From: Albifimbria verrucaria
Taxonomy: Eukaryota > Ascomycota > Sordariomycetes > Hypocreales > Stachybotryaceae
Direction of reading: 5' to 3'
DNA: 64,000 nt
NCBI GenBank assembly: GCA_020081605.1
Contig: JAHREC010000011.1
Span: 2,294,001-2,358,000, forward strand
The first letter of the stretch is position 1. Each line of letters begins with the position of its first letter. A model generated the notes under the pieces. That model searched no databases, was not told the DNA's origin, and was given only the letters and a program-made list of their open reading frames with translations. Both the position numbers and the translations under genes were made by a program. Positions 12,102 to 25,215 of this stretch are shown in pieces.

Positions 12102-14697
12102 TCAGGTAGGTATTGAGAATGTCCGCAGGATCATGCGATTGCTACCCAACAAACAAACTCTCGCAGGAATCTCTCCCCGGATGTTGCTCCTATCGTGAAC
12201 TTCCATGGCTACCGGCCGTATTGTCTTATCAGAGGGGAATTTGTATTCAGAAAAGCCACTCGATGATATTGAGCTCATATCAGCAGGACTATCCGCATCA
12301 TATGCGCTGTAAGGCAACGTGTCTGACTGAACGGGGACATGTGTGATTATGGGTGCCTCATCTGTACATGGGTTCAGCAATTTACTATCATGAAAGTTGA
12401 GTAACAAATTTACCTGGTCCTTGACACAAAACAAGCAGGGTCTCCTCACTGAGGAATTTCGAAGCGATAAGCTTACGTTTGCCAAGGTCAAGACAGCATG
12501 ATGTGCTTGTCGTATTGCTGCTTATACCCCTGACAATTTCAATCCCGTTACGGAAGATGAAGACTATTTCTCTTGTTAGTATCTAAAGCCCCGAAACGAG
12601 ATAAGCAAACACCAACCTTTGTTTGGGGCATCCTTCGATGCCATTGCTGTGAAAATGGTTCCTACCTGCTCCGCAGTTAGCAAGTAATGAGCGATTACCA
12701 AACACTTGGGACGCTACATACCTCAGACCCTGTTTCGCACAGACGGATGTCTACCTGACTGATTGCGTGACCGATGCTGAGGCGAATAGGCTTGCCAAAC
12801 CGAACACTCCTCTTCTTCGTATCTGCAACGTTGCGGAATATCATGTTTGATCGGGATGTGAGGTATTCTACCAGGAAATCAACATGAGGTAGCGCTCGCA
12901 TGCTGGGCTGTCCTTCGACACGCTTCTTGAGCTGCTTATCCAGCAAGTCGAGCAGACTGGTGCCGTCTTCCATATGTGCCAGGTCCTCAGTGTAATCCTC
13001 CTTGGAAATGTCATCGAAGAAAACGTCCAATGGACTTTGTGTGAGGTAGCGCTCGATGTAGGTCAGCACCTTGCTGTAATCCATAGTTGCCTCCTTCTCA
13101 GTAAGCTCCTCGCCGGCATTGGGGCTAGCGAGTTGATCTATTTGAAACCGCAGCCATATGGAGAAGACGTTGAAGTGCTCTAGCTCATCCATGACGAGGA
13201 TTAAAATTTTGTGACCGACAAGACTTAGACAACTGATAATGTCCATAACCTTGTTAATTTGGGTAACAGAAAGTCCCGTGTCGTCCTGAGTGTTATGAAA
13301 CTCTGCAAGCCCTTTGAGCCTACTTAGGATGATAGAGCATCGCTCAAGAACTGGTAAGAAGTTTTCATGAACTAGGCTGCGCAAGTTTTCGAGCCCAGAA
13401 ACAACTGCCTTGTCCCATCGTTTGTGACCCTAATATCAAGTGTTAGAATATTTCATGCGTAAAGTAGAATAAACCTCACCCGTTCAGCAAGGCTGTCTAC
13501 CAGCCACTCTCGGACCGGCTCATGAGCATGACCTGTCACAGCAGTATGATATAATGCAGGAACAATGCTCCGTGGTCCACTTTCCATATTCTCGAGATCA
13601 CCTTGAACACTGCGGAGAAAGCGAGCAGGCAGCTCCCGCGAGTTCTTCCATTCGACCTGCATGTGCAACTGTGTCTGCTTCACGTATCTAAGCAACTTCT
13701 GCAGCGTCGTCAATTTTGAGGCGAGAAGAGAGAGGTTTATAGGGGATGATGCGATGAAAGGGATATCCATTGGCACGAGGTCAACCACTTGTGGATCAGT
13801 AGGCTCCTCGGCTAGAAGGAGCATGTGAGTTGAGAGCTGGGGATGAGACGCATGGTAGATCAGACGTGACGGCGTGGAGGTATTCAGAGATGGGCATGGG
13901 AAGGTTCCTATGGTTAATGAGTCGTAAATGCTTAATTGAAGCTGTCCATTGCTTGTTCCTATTACCATTAGGTTGACCTGATCATAATCCTCCGGTTGGA
14001 GGGCCTGGAACAGAAAGTCGATGCCACTCCGCAGCGTGAACACAAGGGCATCCTCGCTGTGCTCCTTAGTTAGTATGTCACTGATTATTCGGACATAGAC
14101 TATCTTACCCTGTGCCAGCGGTGCTGCTCGGTAGAGGGCTGATCTTGGGTAATGCCGTGTCGACTTCCACGAACATTAGTTCTCGTGGAAGATTGGCGAG
14201 AGTGCTGCCGCTCTGTATGCCTGGTTGCCCCAACAGGCCACCTCGCAGCCTTCCTGAGACGATGCCATTATGTTTGTCAATCTTGTTCGTGGACCAGCCG
14301 ATGTGGGTGATTTTTGCTTGGTCTGCTTCACAGACTTGAATATGATGTGCGGCTTTGTTGTTCTCCAATCCCATTAACCGCACCACACCGTCACTCCACC
14401 CGACGGCAAGGAATTGCCCTAGAATTATTGAGAATATGAAAGACGACGAGGCGATTGAGACTTACCATCAGGTCTCCATCTTACGGACAGCGCCTCGGGT
14501 GCTTTAGCACCTGGCTTCCCAAACTGATGGATTTTCGAGACTAGCTGTCCAGACGGCCGGTAGACTAGGACGTTTCTGTCGCTGCTGTCCCATGTAGTTG
14601 TGAGATCCAGACTCGGACAGCTCACAGGAAACCCGGCTGGAGCGCGTTGTTCGAACTCCGTCTCGCTGTAAAGAGCAAGCTCCTTGGGCACATCCAT
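12102..14697 (-). CDS. APC4: Anaphase-promoting complex subunit 4
   Basis: Apc4 is a scaffold subunit of the APC/C ubiquitin ligase, which drives exit from mitosis. The N-terminal WD40 part starts MDVPKELALYSETEF and contains the family motif RWRPDG/QFLAVGWSDGVVRL, joined across a 47-bp intron (14419-14465). More introns lie at 14065-14108 and 13430-13479, with others between 12728 and 12362. The middle helical part (LYHTAVTGHAHEPVREWLVD, GHKRWDKAVVSGLENLR, VLERCSIILSRLKGLAEF) and the C-terminal part ending in GEIPARVCLLG fit fungal Apc4. The splice at 14108 is one base out of phase, and another junction near 12615 also needs one base. Both fit missing bases in G or C runs. Some small 3' exon boundaries are uncertain. 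Confidence 0.85.
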
Positions 14698-15179
14698 GGC
14701 TGGGGTTGGAGAGAGCAATAATTGGGTTCAGGCTCCCCGGATTAACTCATACATGCGGCATGGCTTTGGGTTCCGAATTATCGATTTGGAAGGCCCTGTT
14801 TTCGCCGTCGTGGCGGATGGATTCTTTTAGAAAAGTTGCAATGTCAATATACGCGGAGAGCCAGGCGAACGAGCATCAAGTCGACAATCACAACCACAGT
14901 AAGCACAGTGTTTATGACACTGTATTGGAAGACTTCTCTATATGGGCCACGGTCAAATCAGTCCCCAGAGGCTACTACTCCTGCTACTTAACGCCAACAG
15001 TTTTGGTGGAATATGTCTGCGTGTCTCTCAAGGCTACGCGGCACGGAGCCAATTCATCATACGTCTTGTCGTCATGCCATTAAAGCTCTACAGCACCATC
15101 CTGGAACCAGCCAACAGTCCTTTCCCGCCCTCTTTGATGCCTTTTGAGTCGCCATCTAATAAACAAACTTGCGGCAAAT
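14698..15179. other. Gap between delta-COP 3' end and APC4 start
   Basis: This is the promoter region of APC4 and the terminator region of the delta-COP gene, both on the minus strand. I see no gene or distinct element. Confidence 0.4.
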
Positions 15180-16919
15180 TTACTCAATCACAAAGTTATC
15201 GGCAGCTGACTTGATCTCCTTGGAGAACGTCACCTCCTCATTCTCCTCGATGAGCGAGACGTTTAGAACCTATGTGCATGTTAGTGTAGGTCAGCCTCAA
15301 GTGGTAAAAGGGTACATACGTCGACGTCAACGAAAGGCGCTGACTTGTTGAACCTAACGTTCATGGGGAAGAAGTCATTCTCGTCGTTGCTCTCAGCTTC
15401 GAACTCAAAGGAGCCGTTGGGGTGCTCGGCATCCACGGTACCAATGTACCACTCCACGGTGTCTCCAGAGACGTCGTAGGCGGCATCGAAGCTGGAAACG
15501 ACGGGCTCGCTGCCCTGGTAAGGGATCACCACGCTGACATCCCTCAGCTCATCGCTACCCGTGAGCTCGTACTCAACTGTCATGTTGTACTTGTCCGAAT
15601 CCTTATTGACCCAAACGGTAAAGGTGATGGGGCATGCGCTGGCATCGTCCGCCTTTGGCGTAGCTCTCCATCGCAGAACACCGACTGCATTGTTAACTGG
15701 GAATCCGCGGGCGGCATTGCTCATCTGGATGGTCTTTGTGCTGTTGAAGAGGTTGCGGTCGACATTGGGGTGGGTACGGAATTGGGCGCCGTGCGTGGGG
15801 ATAGCGTGAAGGCCGAGCTTGATCTTAGTCAAGCTTGGGTCGGATACACGTAGGGTGAGATCACCGCTAATGGCCACCGAGTTGATGGCACCCTCCCTGG
15901 AGAGCTTGGCGGTGATGGTTTCGTTGACAGCAATGTGAATAGCGTCGCGGTCGAGGGTCGAGGAGACGCGGGGCTCAGCGGCAGGGGCAGCAGCAGGTGT
16001 AGGAGTTACGAGGAGTGTCGTCAACCTCACCGCCCATCTCACCACGGACTCGCTCGAACATATCCGTCGTCTTGGACTTCTTGCCGAGGAGCATACCCTT
16101 GGCCTTGGGAGCAACAGGCCTGAAAACTATTGTCAACTAGTGGTACACCATCAAGAGAAAGGGTAACATACTTGTTGAACGACTTGTTCTTCTCAGCCTC
16201 GTAGGAGTCGTAGCTGTCGCTGGCATTCGTGCGCGCAGGAGGAGTGTATGTAGGATAGACAGGAGTACGTGGGATGCCGCGTCCGCTCCTGGCCGACTCC
16301 TTGCGCTGCATCTCGAGTTGCTTGGCCTTTCGTTTCCGCTCTTCGGTCGCCTCGAGCTCTTTGTTCTGCAACATGTCAGTGGGGGTCGAATGCAGAGGGG
16401 TCAGCACCAAAAACTCACCCTGGCAATGATCTCCTGAATGCGCTCTTCGTGACTCTCCATGTCCAGGAATGTCTTGATCTGGCTAATGGTCAGGTTCTCC
16501 CTGTAGCCAAGGGTGACGAGCTCGTCGAAGGCGCTGAGGAGTTCGTAGGCATTCTTGAGGATCTCGCGCTCGTCGAGGCTCTTGCATGTGCTGGTGACGA
16601 CCTGGGCGAACAGGTGCAGCGAATCGATGTCCTGCAGAATGTTGGATTGGCGGTTGGTGATGAGAACCATGTAGAGCTCGTCGAGCGGCTGGTAAACGAA
16701 TCGGACATTGTCTTGCTCGACGGTGGTGTGCTGGGTGCCGCTGTCGGCCTGCTTGGGAACGACGCCAGGAGAGCCTCAATTCGTGATCGTGGCATCTCCT
16801 GAACTGTCGAGAGAGGACAGCTTTCCCTCCACGGGTGCAGATCGAAGCCGCGAGGACGACCTGGGGCAAGTCAGCAAAGCAATGCAAAGCAGCAGCGTAT
16901 CTGGGAGCGTGCGCACCAT
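15180..16919 (-). CDS. RET2: Coatomer delta subunit (delta-COP)
   Basis: Delta-COP is a subunit of the COPI coat that returns vesicles from Golgi to ER. The longin domain begins MVVLAASICTRGGKAVLSRQF and continues with RIEALLASF, VYQPLDELYMVLITNRQSNILQD and LHLFAQVV. A charged linker (ERKRKAKQLEMQRKESARSGRG) leads to KAKGMLLGKKSK, and the C-terminal mu-homology domain runs from about 15960 to 15180 (VNETITAKLSREGAI, GVLRWRATPKADD, PLNVSL-like end). The start codon appears to stand alone on its exon, followed by an intron at 16861-16916. Three frameshifts, each fixed by one added base, lie near 16799 (G on the coding strand), 16755-16757 (C) and 16010-16016. The last intron is near 15310-15260. 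Confidence 0.92.
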
Positions 16920-17646
16920 CTTGACAGTGTCTTTTTCGTGTTGATCTGGTATCTAAAGACGTCTTGTTGGGTCGCTGTGACGGAGGTTCAATGGGGCTAT
17001 CTGTATCTGTACTGCCATCCAGGAGCTGGCCAGACCAATATTCCGGTGTGCGAGGTGGGGACCATCAGCAGCAATGGCAAGGTGGGAGGAGGTACGTACC
17101 TCCCTAGCTTACCTCTACCTGGGCCTACTAGACTTACGGAGATACAGAGGTACAGAGGTACCTGAGGAACCATCACCTCAACTTTACACGGTGAGGTGGA
17201 GCTTAGGTAAGCCGTCAACATCAGATTGGCTAACCACTTTTTGGTGCAACTTTAAGCTAGGCAAGGCATCCAACAACCCATCTCGATGGTTAAATTAATC
17301 TCGACTTTGACGCAACATCGCCTTTCACCTATCATCAACCTCCGAACCGATCCCTCTTGAGGATCTTCATTCTCTCTTGGTGCTGCAAACCTGCTTCTCG
17401 ACAGGTTCAATGTCGTATAGTCTTTGTCTCAAGCACAACCACTTGAATAATCTATCCTACACCTTGTAACACGACATCGTATCTCGCATCAGTTGCACGC
17501 CAACAGCTTGCGCGATCTGGGGTTCTTCGAGCGCTTGTGGCTTATTTGCCGGGTGCATATTATCATAGGTCTTAAGGGCTACTACGCGTTTGGATACCGC
17601 CCTCGATACCCGACGTCATTGCCTCCTGCCTCAGTCTTTGTTCGAC
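16920..17646. promoter_or_regulatory. Bidirectional intergenic region, delta-COP / acidic protein
   Basis: The genes on both sides start outward from this 727-bp interval, so it must hold both promoters. It contains a perfect 16-bp palindrome at 17088-17103 and further GGTACCT-type units up to 17165, then C/T-rich leader sequence (cattctctcttgg, ctgcttctcg) before the + strand start. Promoter function is inferred from position only. Confidence 0.45.
17088..17103. repeat. Perfect 16-bp palindrome (GGAGGTACGTACCTCC)
   Basis: The sequence equals its own reverse complement. It belongs to a set of GTAC-centred motifs found in several gaps of this window. It could be a protein-binding site or a remnant of a small repeat. 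Confidence 0.6.
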
Positions 17647-20195
17647 ATGGCCGAGGTTGAGATGGAACAGGACGCGTCCTACCACTTCCCTGGGCTCGGC
17701 GCCACAGCGGATGAGGACCTGATCAACTACGATAGCGATACTGGTGGCCAGCATGAAGGCGGACACGATATCTGGACCGAAGAACAAGCACCGAATGAAG
17801 CTCAGGAAACGATAGCTGTGTCGACGGATGCTACCTCTGAACCCAATATCGGTCACCACAAGAGCCAGGATGATTTACTCTTGTCGGAAACGAACAACCC
17901 AATGGAACCCAGCCTGACGACGGATGCGGTAGAACTAGAACCCGAAGCAGTTGAGCAGTCTGACCAGAAACTGCAAGACGAAGATGGAGTAGCAAATACT
18001 GATGAGCAAATCGAACATTCCAAGGATACAGACGCTGAGAACATCGACTTTTTCGCCACTGAGGATCCGGATACCGGCGCAGCCGAGAACGCTGCGGAGA
18101 CCGTACCTGCCGATGAGGATCCTCAAGAGGACCACGAGATTGATTACGATATGGCCGAATCCGATTTAAAAGAAGTCCCGGACATCGAGGGCGAGCCAGA
18201 TGTTACAAACGAGTTGGTGGTAACAGACGAGAGCCTGCTCCCAGCGTCGATACCAATAGCGAGCGAGCATTCTCCTGCCCACCAGAATGATGACATGAAC
18301 GATGTGGTAGAACAGGCAGAACAGGCAGAACAGGCAGAAGATGCAGAAGATGAGATCACTTGGGATGAAGCAGCAGCGGCAGAGGTATCTGCAAACCCTG
18401 ATGAAGCTGACGGCCTTGAGGACGGAGCTGAGGACCTTGAGGGCGAAGATCCGTCCCAGTCTGGCGAAAAGGAAACAGAGGACATGAACGAAGAGTATGA
18501 GAACGTTGATGAACAAGCCCAGGATGAGCAACCTGAAACTTCGCAACACGTTGATGATGAAGAGATCACCCACGAGGGACATATTGATGCTGAGCCTGGG
18601 CATAACCATGAATCAGAAATGCAAGATGTCCAAGGGGATGTCTCCGTGGTCGGTTCGGGAGAGCACAATGATTTTGCTGCCTCAGAGTCGGATATTCAAG
18701 AATTTCCTGCAATTACTGTCCAGTATAAGGGAGACGAATTCCCTTTCTTCTCTGGATCGACAGAAGGATTTTTCTCGGAAACATCTGTTTTAGACAGTGA
18801 CATGAAGTCTTTGATGGCGGGTTTCCGAGCAGAACTGACAAATGAGATTGCCTCAGACGAGGAGTTGGTTTTCCAAATCGATGAGCTTGGGCTTGAATTT
18901 GCCGAAGTAAGTGCAATGCATTCCAATTAACAAACGTTGGCTAACTTGTTATTCAGTCATCTTTAGGCGAAACGATTTCTGGAATCTCCTTCGTCAAATA
19001 CTTGAAGTTTTTGATCTGTTAGTGAAGAATCAAGACCCTGATAGCTCACGGGTTCTCTATACATATCTGTTCACCCGCCCCAGCACAAGCAAACGCTTCG
19101 AGTCTCTCATAGAGAGCGCTACGGCAGGACGGGGTCTTGATGAAGTCATCCATCTGTTCGCCTCTCCAATGCCTCATGGTAACAGGGTCGTGATGGAAGA
19201 GCAAAGTGCAGTTGATAACTTTGATGAACAACTTGATTCATATGAAAGTGGCGAAGAGGTACACGAAGCTGAGGAAGGACATGGCGAGGAGTTGGTTGAG
19301 CAAGCTACTGAGGAGCATGACACGTTACAGCATGACGAACAACACGACGAGCCAGGCAACGACACCCATGATACCGACGCTGATCTCACAACAGCTGCCT
19401 CATCTGACCACCAGGAACACGAATCTGCCGAATTGACGGAGGCAGAGGAACTTCTGGCTACAGAAAATGAGCATCACTCTACTACTGAAGAGGCAGACCA
19501 CCCGATTGAGGGTTCTGATGCAATTGGTACGCTTAATCCCTTCCAGACCTTTTGTTCCCCTTTTCCAACGTTGCTTTGGTGAAAGCCTGCCAGACCCCAT
19601 AAAGAGTTCATGGACTAACAATAATAAATTTCCAGAGCTCAACGACGAAACGAATGAACTGGAAGACATCCAGGATTCGAACACCAACGAGCAAGTGGAA
19701 GGCGATGATGCTCTTGTTGAGGATGAGGAGGTGCCAGAAGGTGATAATGGCCCTGAAATTGAAGTGGCAAACCAGCCTGCGGGTGACACCAGCACGACTA
19801 ATACGCTCGATGACGATGGTGATGCTAAATCGCCTGTGCTGGATGATGAGGTTGATTTCACCGCCGACCACGAATTCACGGAAGCAGCTCTCGCTGAAGA
19901 TGACGAACTGGCTGAAATCGACTGGAGACACGAATCAGACGATGCCCTGAATCGTTAGATGCAACCGCAGGCGCTGGAAAAAGAGCGCGGACTGACGATG
20001 AGCTGGGCATGGAAGATGATAAAGGTATGTCTTACCCAGACTGAAATATGAAATTCTTACTGACTAGGAACAGACGTCAAGCGCCGTCGCCCTGAACCCG
20101 TGCCCAATCGACTAACATACCCTACTTCTGTTTACTCAGATCCAGCACCATGCTTTCCCTTCCCCACCCCTTTCAGGCATCGCTTCTTTAATTGA
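17647..20195 (+). CDS. Acidic, probably nuclear fungal protein of unknown function
   Basis: This is a very Asp/Glu-rich protein of about 780 residues. It has long acidic low-complexity regions (including an EQAEQAEQAED tract near 18310) around one folded-looking domain. The domain runs across the intron at 18907-18956: FPFFSGSTEGFFSETSVLDSDMK, MAGFRAELTNEI, ELVFQIDELGLEFAE, then FVKYLK, LLVKNQDPDSSRVLYTYLF and RFESLIESATAGRGLDEVIHLF. The C-terminus has two basic clusters (GKRARTDDE and VKRRRP) that resemble nuclear localisation signals. I recognise it as a conserved filamentous-fungal type but know no function. Frames break at TTTTT 19008-19012 and CCC 19945-19947. A third missing C at about 20090 would end the protein right after VKRRRP instead of at 20195. 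Introns also lie at about 19528-19634 and 20025-20073. Confidence 0.75.
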
Positions 20196-23100
20196 ACGAC
20201 GACGAAATGTTTTTAATAAGCAATTAACCAACAGCAGCAACCATTACTTACCATAACGATATATTGCTGCAACTATATGTGCTCTCGCTCGTCGCCGAGC
20301 ATGCAGAGCTTCGACTTCGGATCAGGTAGGATTTCAGTTGTTTACTAACCGGCGCCTTTTTGTGCCTTGTAATTTTGCAGCTTCGACACGATACGTGGGA
20401 TATGCGGTGCAGTTGTGTGGGTGGCTTTAAGAGCCGGCGAGACACTCGTTGACGAATGATACCCTGCCTTCCGGAAAAGGAGGCACTGGCTACTGCTTAC
20501 CAACTCTATGTCGTATCAATTCCAAAGACGAAGCAGAAGACGAAGCCGCATGCGGCGGGTACTACGGGACGGAGTGGTGGCAATGGTTGGCGTTTGGCGA
20601 ATCCCAAGGCGTTTGAGTTGTCAAGGTGAAGTATGCGATGAATGGCCTCGCAGCTGTCTGCATCCACGCCATGCTGAGCGACAAGGCCATAAGTCTTGGC
20701 AGCAGCAACGCTTCTCACGACCATTTTCAGCTGTTTACTAGACTTTGGCATTTAGGTAGCCCGTATCGCCTCAATTAGGCATGTTAGATACTACATTCAA
20801 TAATACCCAAAATCATCGAGCACCAGCCAAGGACAATGGCAGATTAGGATGTGCATCGTTTTCTATAAATAGCAACATGACAGGGTTTCCGGTAAGATGA
20901 GAGATTTGGACATGGCGTCAGCTATGAACATTGAGCATCCGGGCCAAGCGGTTTGAGCTGTCCGTCTCGTGACCACCAGGAAACAATTTTTTCCCTGTTG
21001 AAAGGATGAGAGATATATGTTGGTCAGGGAAGCATTTGCCTTGCATGGCCAACAGCATTGGAGAGATTGATTGGTGATGGCACCGCAAATAAACCTCGAT
21101 GCATGCGTGCTGTGCACGTCTAAATTTGGAAGCCAACAAGATGTACATCAATTTCTTCTACGGGGTATCCTTTACGACGTGAGCCACCGGAAAGGACTAG
21201 GTAAGCTCGCGCACAAAGTAAAGCTCCTCTCACCAACCTATACGTCTACCAACAGCTCCGGAAAGCTCCACCAGTGTGCTCTCGTCAGGCGACTGTGGCT
21301 TGGCCGATTTAGCGGGACGTTGATTCGAGATAGTTCCTGGAGCCAAGATCAGGACGTCCAGGATCTGTCACAACTCAGGGGTAAGGGCAGCAGGCTTTTG
21401 CAGGTAGGCACCGCTTTAGGATTGTGGTTGGTGTAGGGCACAAGACACAACTGAGCGCAGAGCAGCAGGCAGGCCAGTGCACGTTTTAGCGGGAATGCGT
21501 GAGGAGTACTTTGCTCTCGGGCTACGTTTTGCCTACGTTTGAAGTTGTGGGCGGCGTTCTGCGTGAGGCCCGTACGCGTGTGCTCCTCGTCGCGAGTGGG
21601 ACAGAGACCACTTTAGCTGCAGTGGAGCACTGATAGTTTTCCAGAGCGTTTCCTCCCAGGCGATGCCAGCAGCAGCTGTAGTGGTTCCACGCCGCGTGCC
21701 CTTGTGGTGTTAATGGGATGGATGGTTCGACACGTCTCGGAAGATTCGCGTGAGACATTGGCCATTCCTGCGTACGATCTCGGGCCATTCTCCCCAACAA
21801 ACCCTTTATAAAGGAGTCAAGTGACCGAGACTTTGACAACTGCAAGGGAGAGCCGAGCCGCAAGACTATGGATATGTCGATATTACTGCATTGATTGCCT
21901 TCGACCTGGCCTGGCCTGACCGCATTAGTGCCCTGAGAAAACGGCCGACTGACATCACTACAGGGATGCGTGCTTGGTATCCGGGCCTCGTCGTGGTCAG
22001 CGGTCAGCGGGCCCAGGGAGCTCGTCCTGGGGCCCACGAGGCAAGGCGAGGCTAGCACAGCACAACATAGCAGAGGCGATTCCTCAGGAAACAGAGTCAA
22101 GGCACGAGGAGGCATAGAAAGAAGGGTGTTTGGCACCAAAGGAACGGCGATTGTGGTGCTCCTTTTGGAAAGCTGCGCATGTTCTGCGGCACGAGAGGAA
22201 GGGGTGAGACCCTTCATGCAAGGTACCATTCCATCCGGCAATGTGTAGTTTCCGCGAGCGCGTGTGAGGTGAAGAGATGTGACGGGGCTTTCGGGCTTAA
22301 GTTGAGCTGACAGCAGTTTACTTGGAGCAGCGGTTCGTTCAAGGCGGTGCCTCCTTTTTCGGATCTAGTCAGGGGGCGTCGTACGCTGAAACTTTTTAGC
22401 TGCTGCCAACCCCATGGGTGGAGGAGGAGGAGGGAGAGAGGGCAAAGTGCGTGTACAGGTACTTGAGGGAGTACTTGCCTACCTTACCCCAGCGGTACTA
22501 TGTATTCCCATTACCTGATGGGCTCACCACCACCACAAACTCACCAGACAAAAGCAGCGTAAAAAAGAAGAGGTGGCGGTGGTGCCCTAACCTGCTGAGG
22601 TAGGTCGATACCCGGCCAGGCAGCTGCTAGCTGAGGGACTTTGCCGCATGCATGTTCCCGTGATGCTGTGGTCTTGCGATTTGCTTCTGCTGCAGCGCTA
22701 AATGTGATTGCCCGGGAAAGAGACAAGGCAAGCCGAATCAAACAATGTGTGTGCTGGCGCCCTCGAGTGGTGGTGACCCGTGACATGCTACGCTCTACGC
22801 GCCTAGGGACTTTGATGTGGGCCCTTTTCCAGGGCGACAGATCACAGGTACCTACGTGCATACCGGCACCGGTACCTGTGTCAGTCAGTATCGGTATCAG
22901 TACTTGTGCCCGTACCCGTACCCGTGCTCCGTACCTCGAAACAGGCACACGCAGACGCAACACGAGCTGCTGTGGCCAATCTTCAGCACTAAATCAGGTA
23001 CCACCGGTACCAGCTACGTCCGCAGGGACCACTAGACAGAGGTAGGGGACCCCGAGGGGACGACACTAAACCGCAAGCTCCTTGTGCTGTACTGTACGTA

Positions 23101-23602
23101 CCTACCTACTAGGAGGTACTCAATGCCATGCCAGGCCATGCCACAGCCACACTGAGCCTGGCTGGCCACTTCGCTCCAGGCCAGACCAGGCCCAGCCCAG
23201 CCCATCCCGGCGCACCAGGTTTGTTCTCTCTCCAGACTGACTGACTCTCGAAACCTCCAAACCCAGAACTCCGACTCCTTGCGACGAACGACACAAGAAC
23301 GAGCCAGACCCGAGCCTCATCGCGACCTCTCCCAGTACTCCTCCGTCCCGCTCTCTTCCTCCATGCGGATCGTCTAAGGCCCCGTCCTCTTGTGCTTCTC
23401 AACCGCTACACTGCTCGCCCGGCGCGAGCCTCTTCTCTCCACGTGTCTCTCGCTCTCGTCCTTCGCTCTAGACTTTGCGCAACCAGCCACCGCGCCCAAC
23501 GAGTTTGCCGTCCGAGGCGCCCGTCTACCTGTTAATCGAACCAGGCTCCCTGAGCTTCATTATCGCATCTGTTTTTTTAAATCAGCGTCTACATAATACA
23601 AA
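20196..23602. other. Long gene-free interval (about 3.4 kb)
   Basis: No recognisable gene. A 239-codon minus-strand frame at 21522-22241 has no protein character that I can identify. The right half carries the GTACC-rich tract at 22846-22937. A C/T-rich leader at 23230-23602 precedes the transporter gene. Confidence 0.5.
22846..22937. repeat. Degenerate GTACC/GGTATC tract
   Basis: About 90 bp of imperfect short units on both orientations (aggtacc, ccggcaccggtacctg, cggtatcag, cccgtacccgtacccg, gtacctcg). It lies between the acidic protein and the transporter, with no coding frame. Confidence 0.6.
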
Positions 23603-25215
23603 ATGCTGGAAGACAAGTACGTTGCGACTCGAGCATGTGGTTGGGTGTACTGTGGGCCTCGGCGATACTGACGGATTCTCCCAACAGGTACATTGGTCTG
23701 GCGCTGGCCATGACTTCGGCTTTGGCTATCGGTACGATTTCCTACTCTTCTCTTCCAACTCTATTTGTTTACTGACCAAGCACCTCTATCCAGGCACGAG
23801 TTTTGTCATCACCAAGAAGGTCCGTTTCCTCGAGTCTAGGCTGCCGGTCTCGCGCGCCAGTCTTCCGTCCCATCTCTCATCGCCGACCACGCGATCGCGC
23901 AGCTCGCATTGCTCACATCGATATCTAGGGTCTGATCCAAGCCGAAGAACGACATGGCTTTGAGGGTGATGGTTTCGTGTACATGCGAAACCCCTTGTGG
24001 TGGGCTGGTATCGGAACACGTAAGTCTTTCGCCCGCGTCTGTCGTTGCGAGAGTGGCACCGCTAACTCCTGAGACATAGTCGCCATTGGAGAGATTTGCA
24101 ACTTTGCAGCATACGCCTTCGCTCCCGCGATTCTCGTCACGCCTCTGGGCGCTCTTAGTGTCTTGATCGGTGCCGTCTTAGGATCCTATTTCCTGAAGGA
24201 AGATCTGGGAACCCTGGGCAAGCTGGGCAGTGCCATTTGTCTCATCGGTGCCGTTATCATTGTTCTTCATGCTCCCCGGATGAGGAGATTGACAGAATCG
24301 AGGTCATCCTGGAGCATGCGCTGCACCCAGGTATGCTTTGTCTTTGAGAATCTGTTGCTGGATGTGTTCGCTAACATGAAATATAGGCTTTATCATCTAT
24401 GCTCTGGCCGTCGTCGTCTTTGCGCTATTCATGATTTACAAGGTTGCTCCCGTTCACGGCAAGAAGAACGCTCTCATCTACCTCTCTATCTGCTCCACTG
24501 TCGGATCCATTTCCGTCATGTCTGTCAAGGCTTTCGGCATTGCCCTCAAGCTCACCTTTGCCGGCAACAACCAGTTCACTCACCCCTCGACCTACGTCTT
24601 CATGATCCTGACCGCAGTCTGCATCTTGACGCAGATGAACTACTTCAACAAGGCACTGGCATCATTCCCCACAAACATGTAAGTCCAGAGCCCAGCATGA
24701 GCTGGTTATTGAAGTGGTGCTAACAGTGTCCATCCAGCGTCAACCCGTTATACTACGTCACATTCACCACGGCCACACTTTGTGCCTCCTTCATTCTGTT
24801 CAGCGGCTTCAACACCACTGATCCCGTCAACACCCTATCCTTGATCTGCGGCTTCCTGGTCACTTTCACTGGTGTCTACCTCCTCAACCTTTCGAGACGC
24901 GACCCGAGTGGACGAAACCTGGCTCCCGGAGGTGGCGATGACTCGACAGGCACCGACATGATCTCCAGCATCCAGACCCGTCTGAGCATGCAGGCCCGCC
25001 GAAGCGGTGACCCTGGTCGTCATAGCATCAGCAGCATACACGGTGACCGAGAGGGCCTCATCCGCGCCTACGACGAGGAAGCTGCCTTTGGTCTCCAGGA
25101 CCTTGCCGAAGAGAGTGAGGATGACATGCGTCAAACAAACGGCAAGGCCAATGGCAAGAAGAAAACCTACAACAGCGATATCGAGCTCGAATCTGGAAAG
25201 TCGGCTGACAGGTAA
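23603..25215 (+). CDS. NIPA-type magnesium transporter
   Basis: This is a NIPA (DUF803) family transporter of the DMT superfamily, predicted to move Mg2+ across plasma or endosomal membranes. The N-terminus MLEDKYIGLALAMTSALAIGTSFVITKKGL is built from short exons split by several introns. It continues with RNPLWWAGIGT, IGEICNFAAYAFAPAILVTPLGALSV, SYFLKEDLGTLGKLG and VLHAPPDEEI, all typical of the family. About nine TM segments are visible up to SLICGFLVTFTGVYLLNLSR. A hydrophilic tail of about 110 residues follows (SIQTRLSMQARRSG, DEEAAFGLQDLAEESEDD). One break at CCCC 24274-24277 in HAPPDEE is fixed by one C. Introns: after ATG CTG GAA GAC AA at 23618, and near 23720, 23820, 24020, 24331 and 24680. 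Confidence 0.92.

Noticed and set aside
21522..22241. 239-codon open frame on the minus strand
   Set aside because: Composition and sequence show no domain, no homology that I recognise and no splice context; probably chance in GC-rich DNA.
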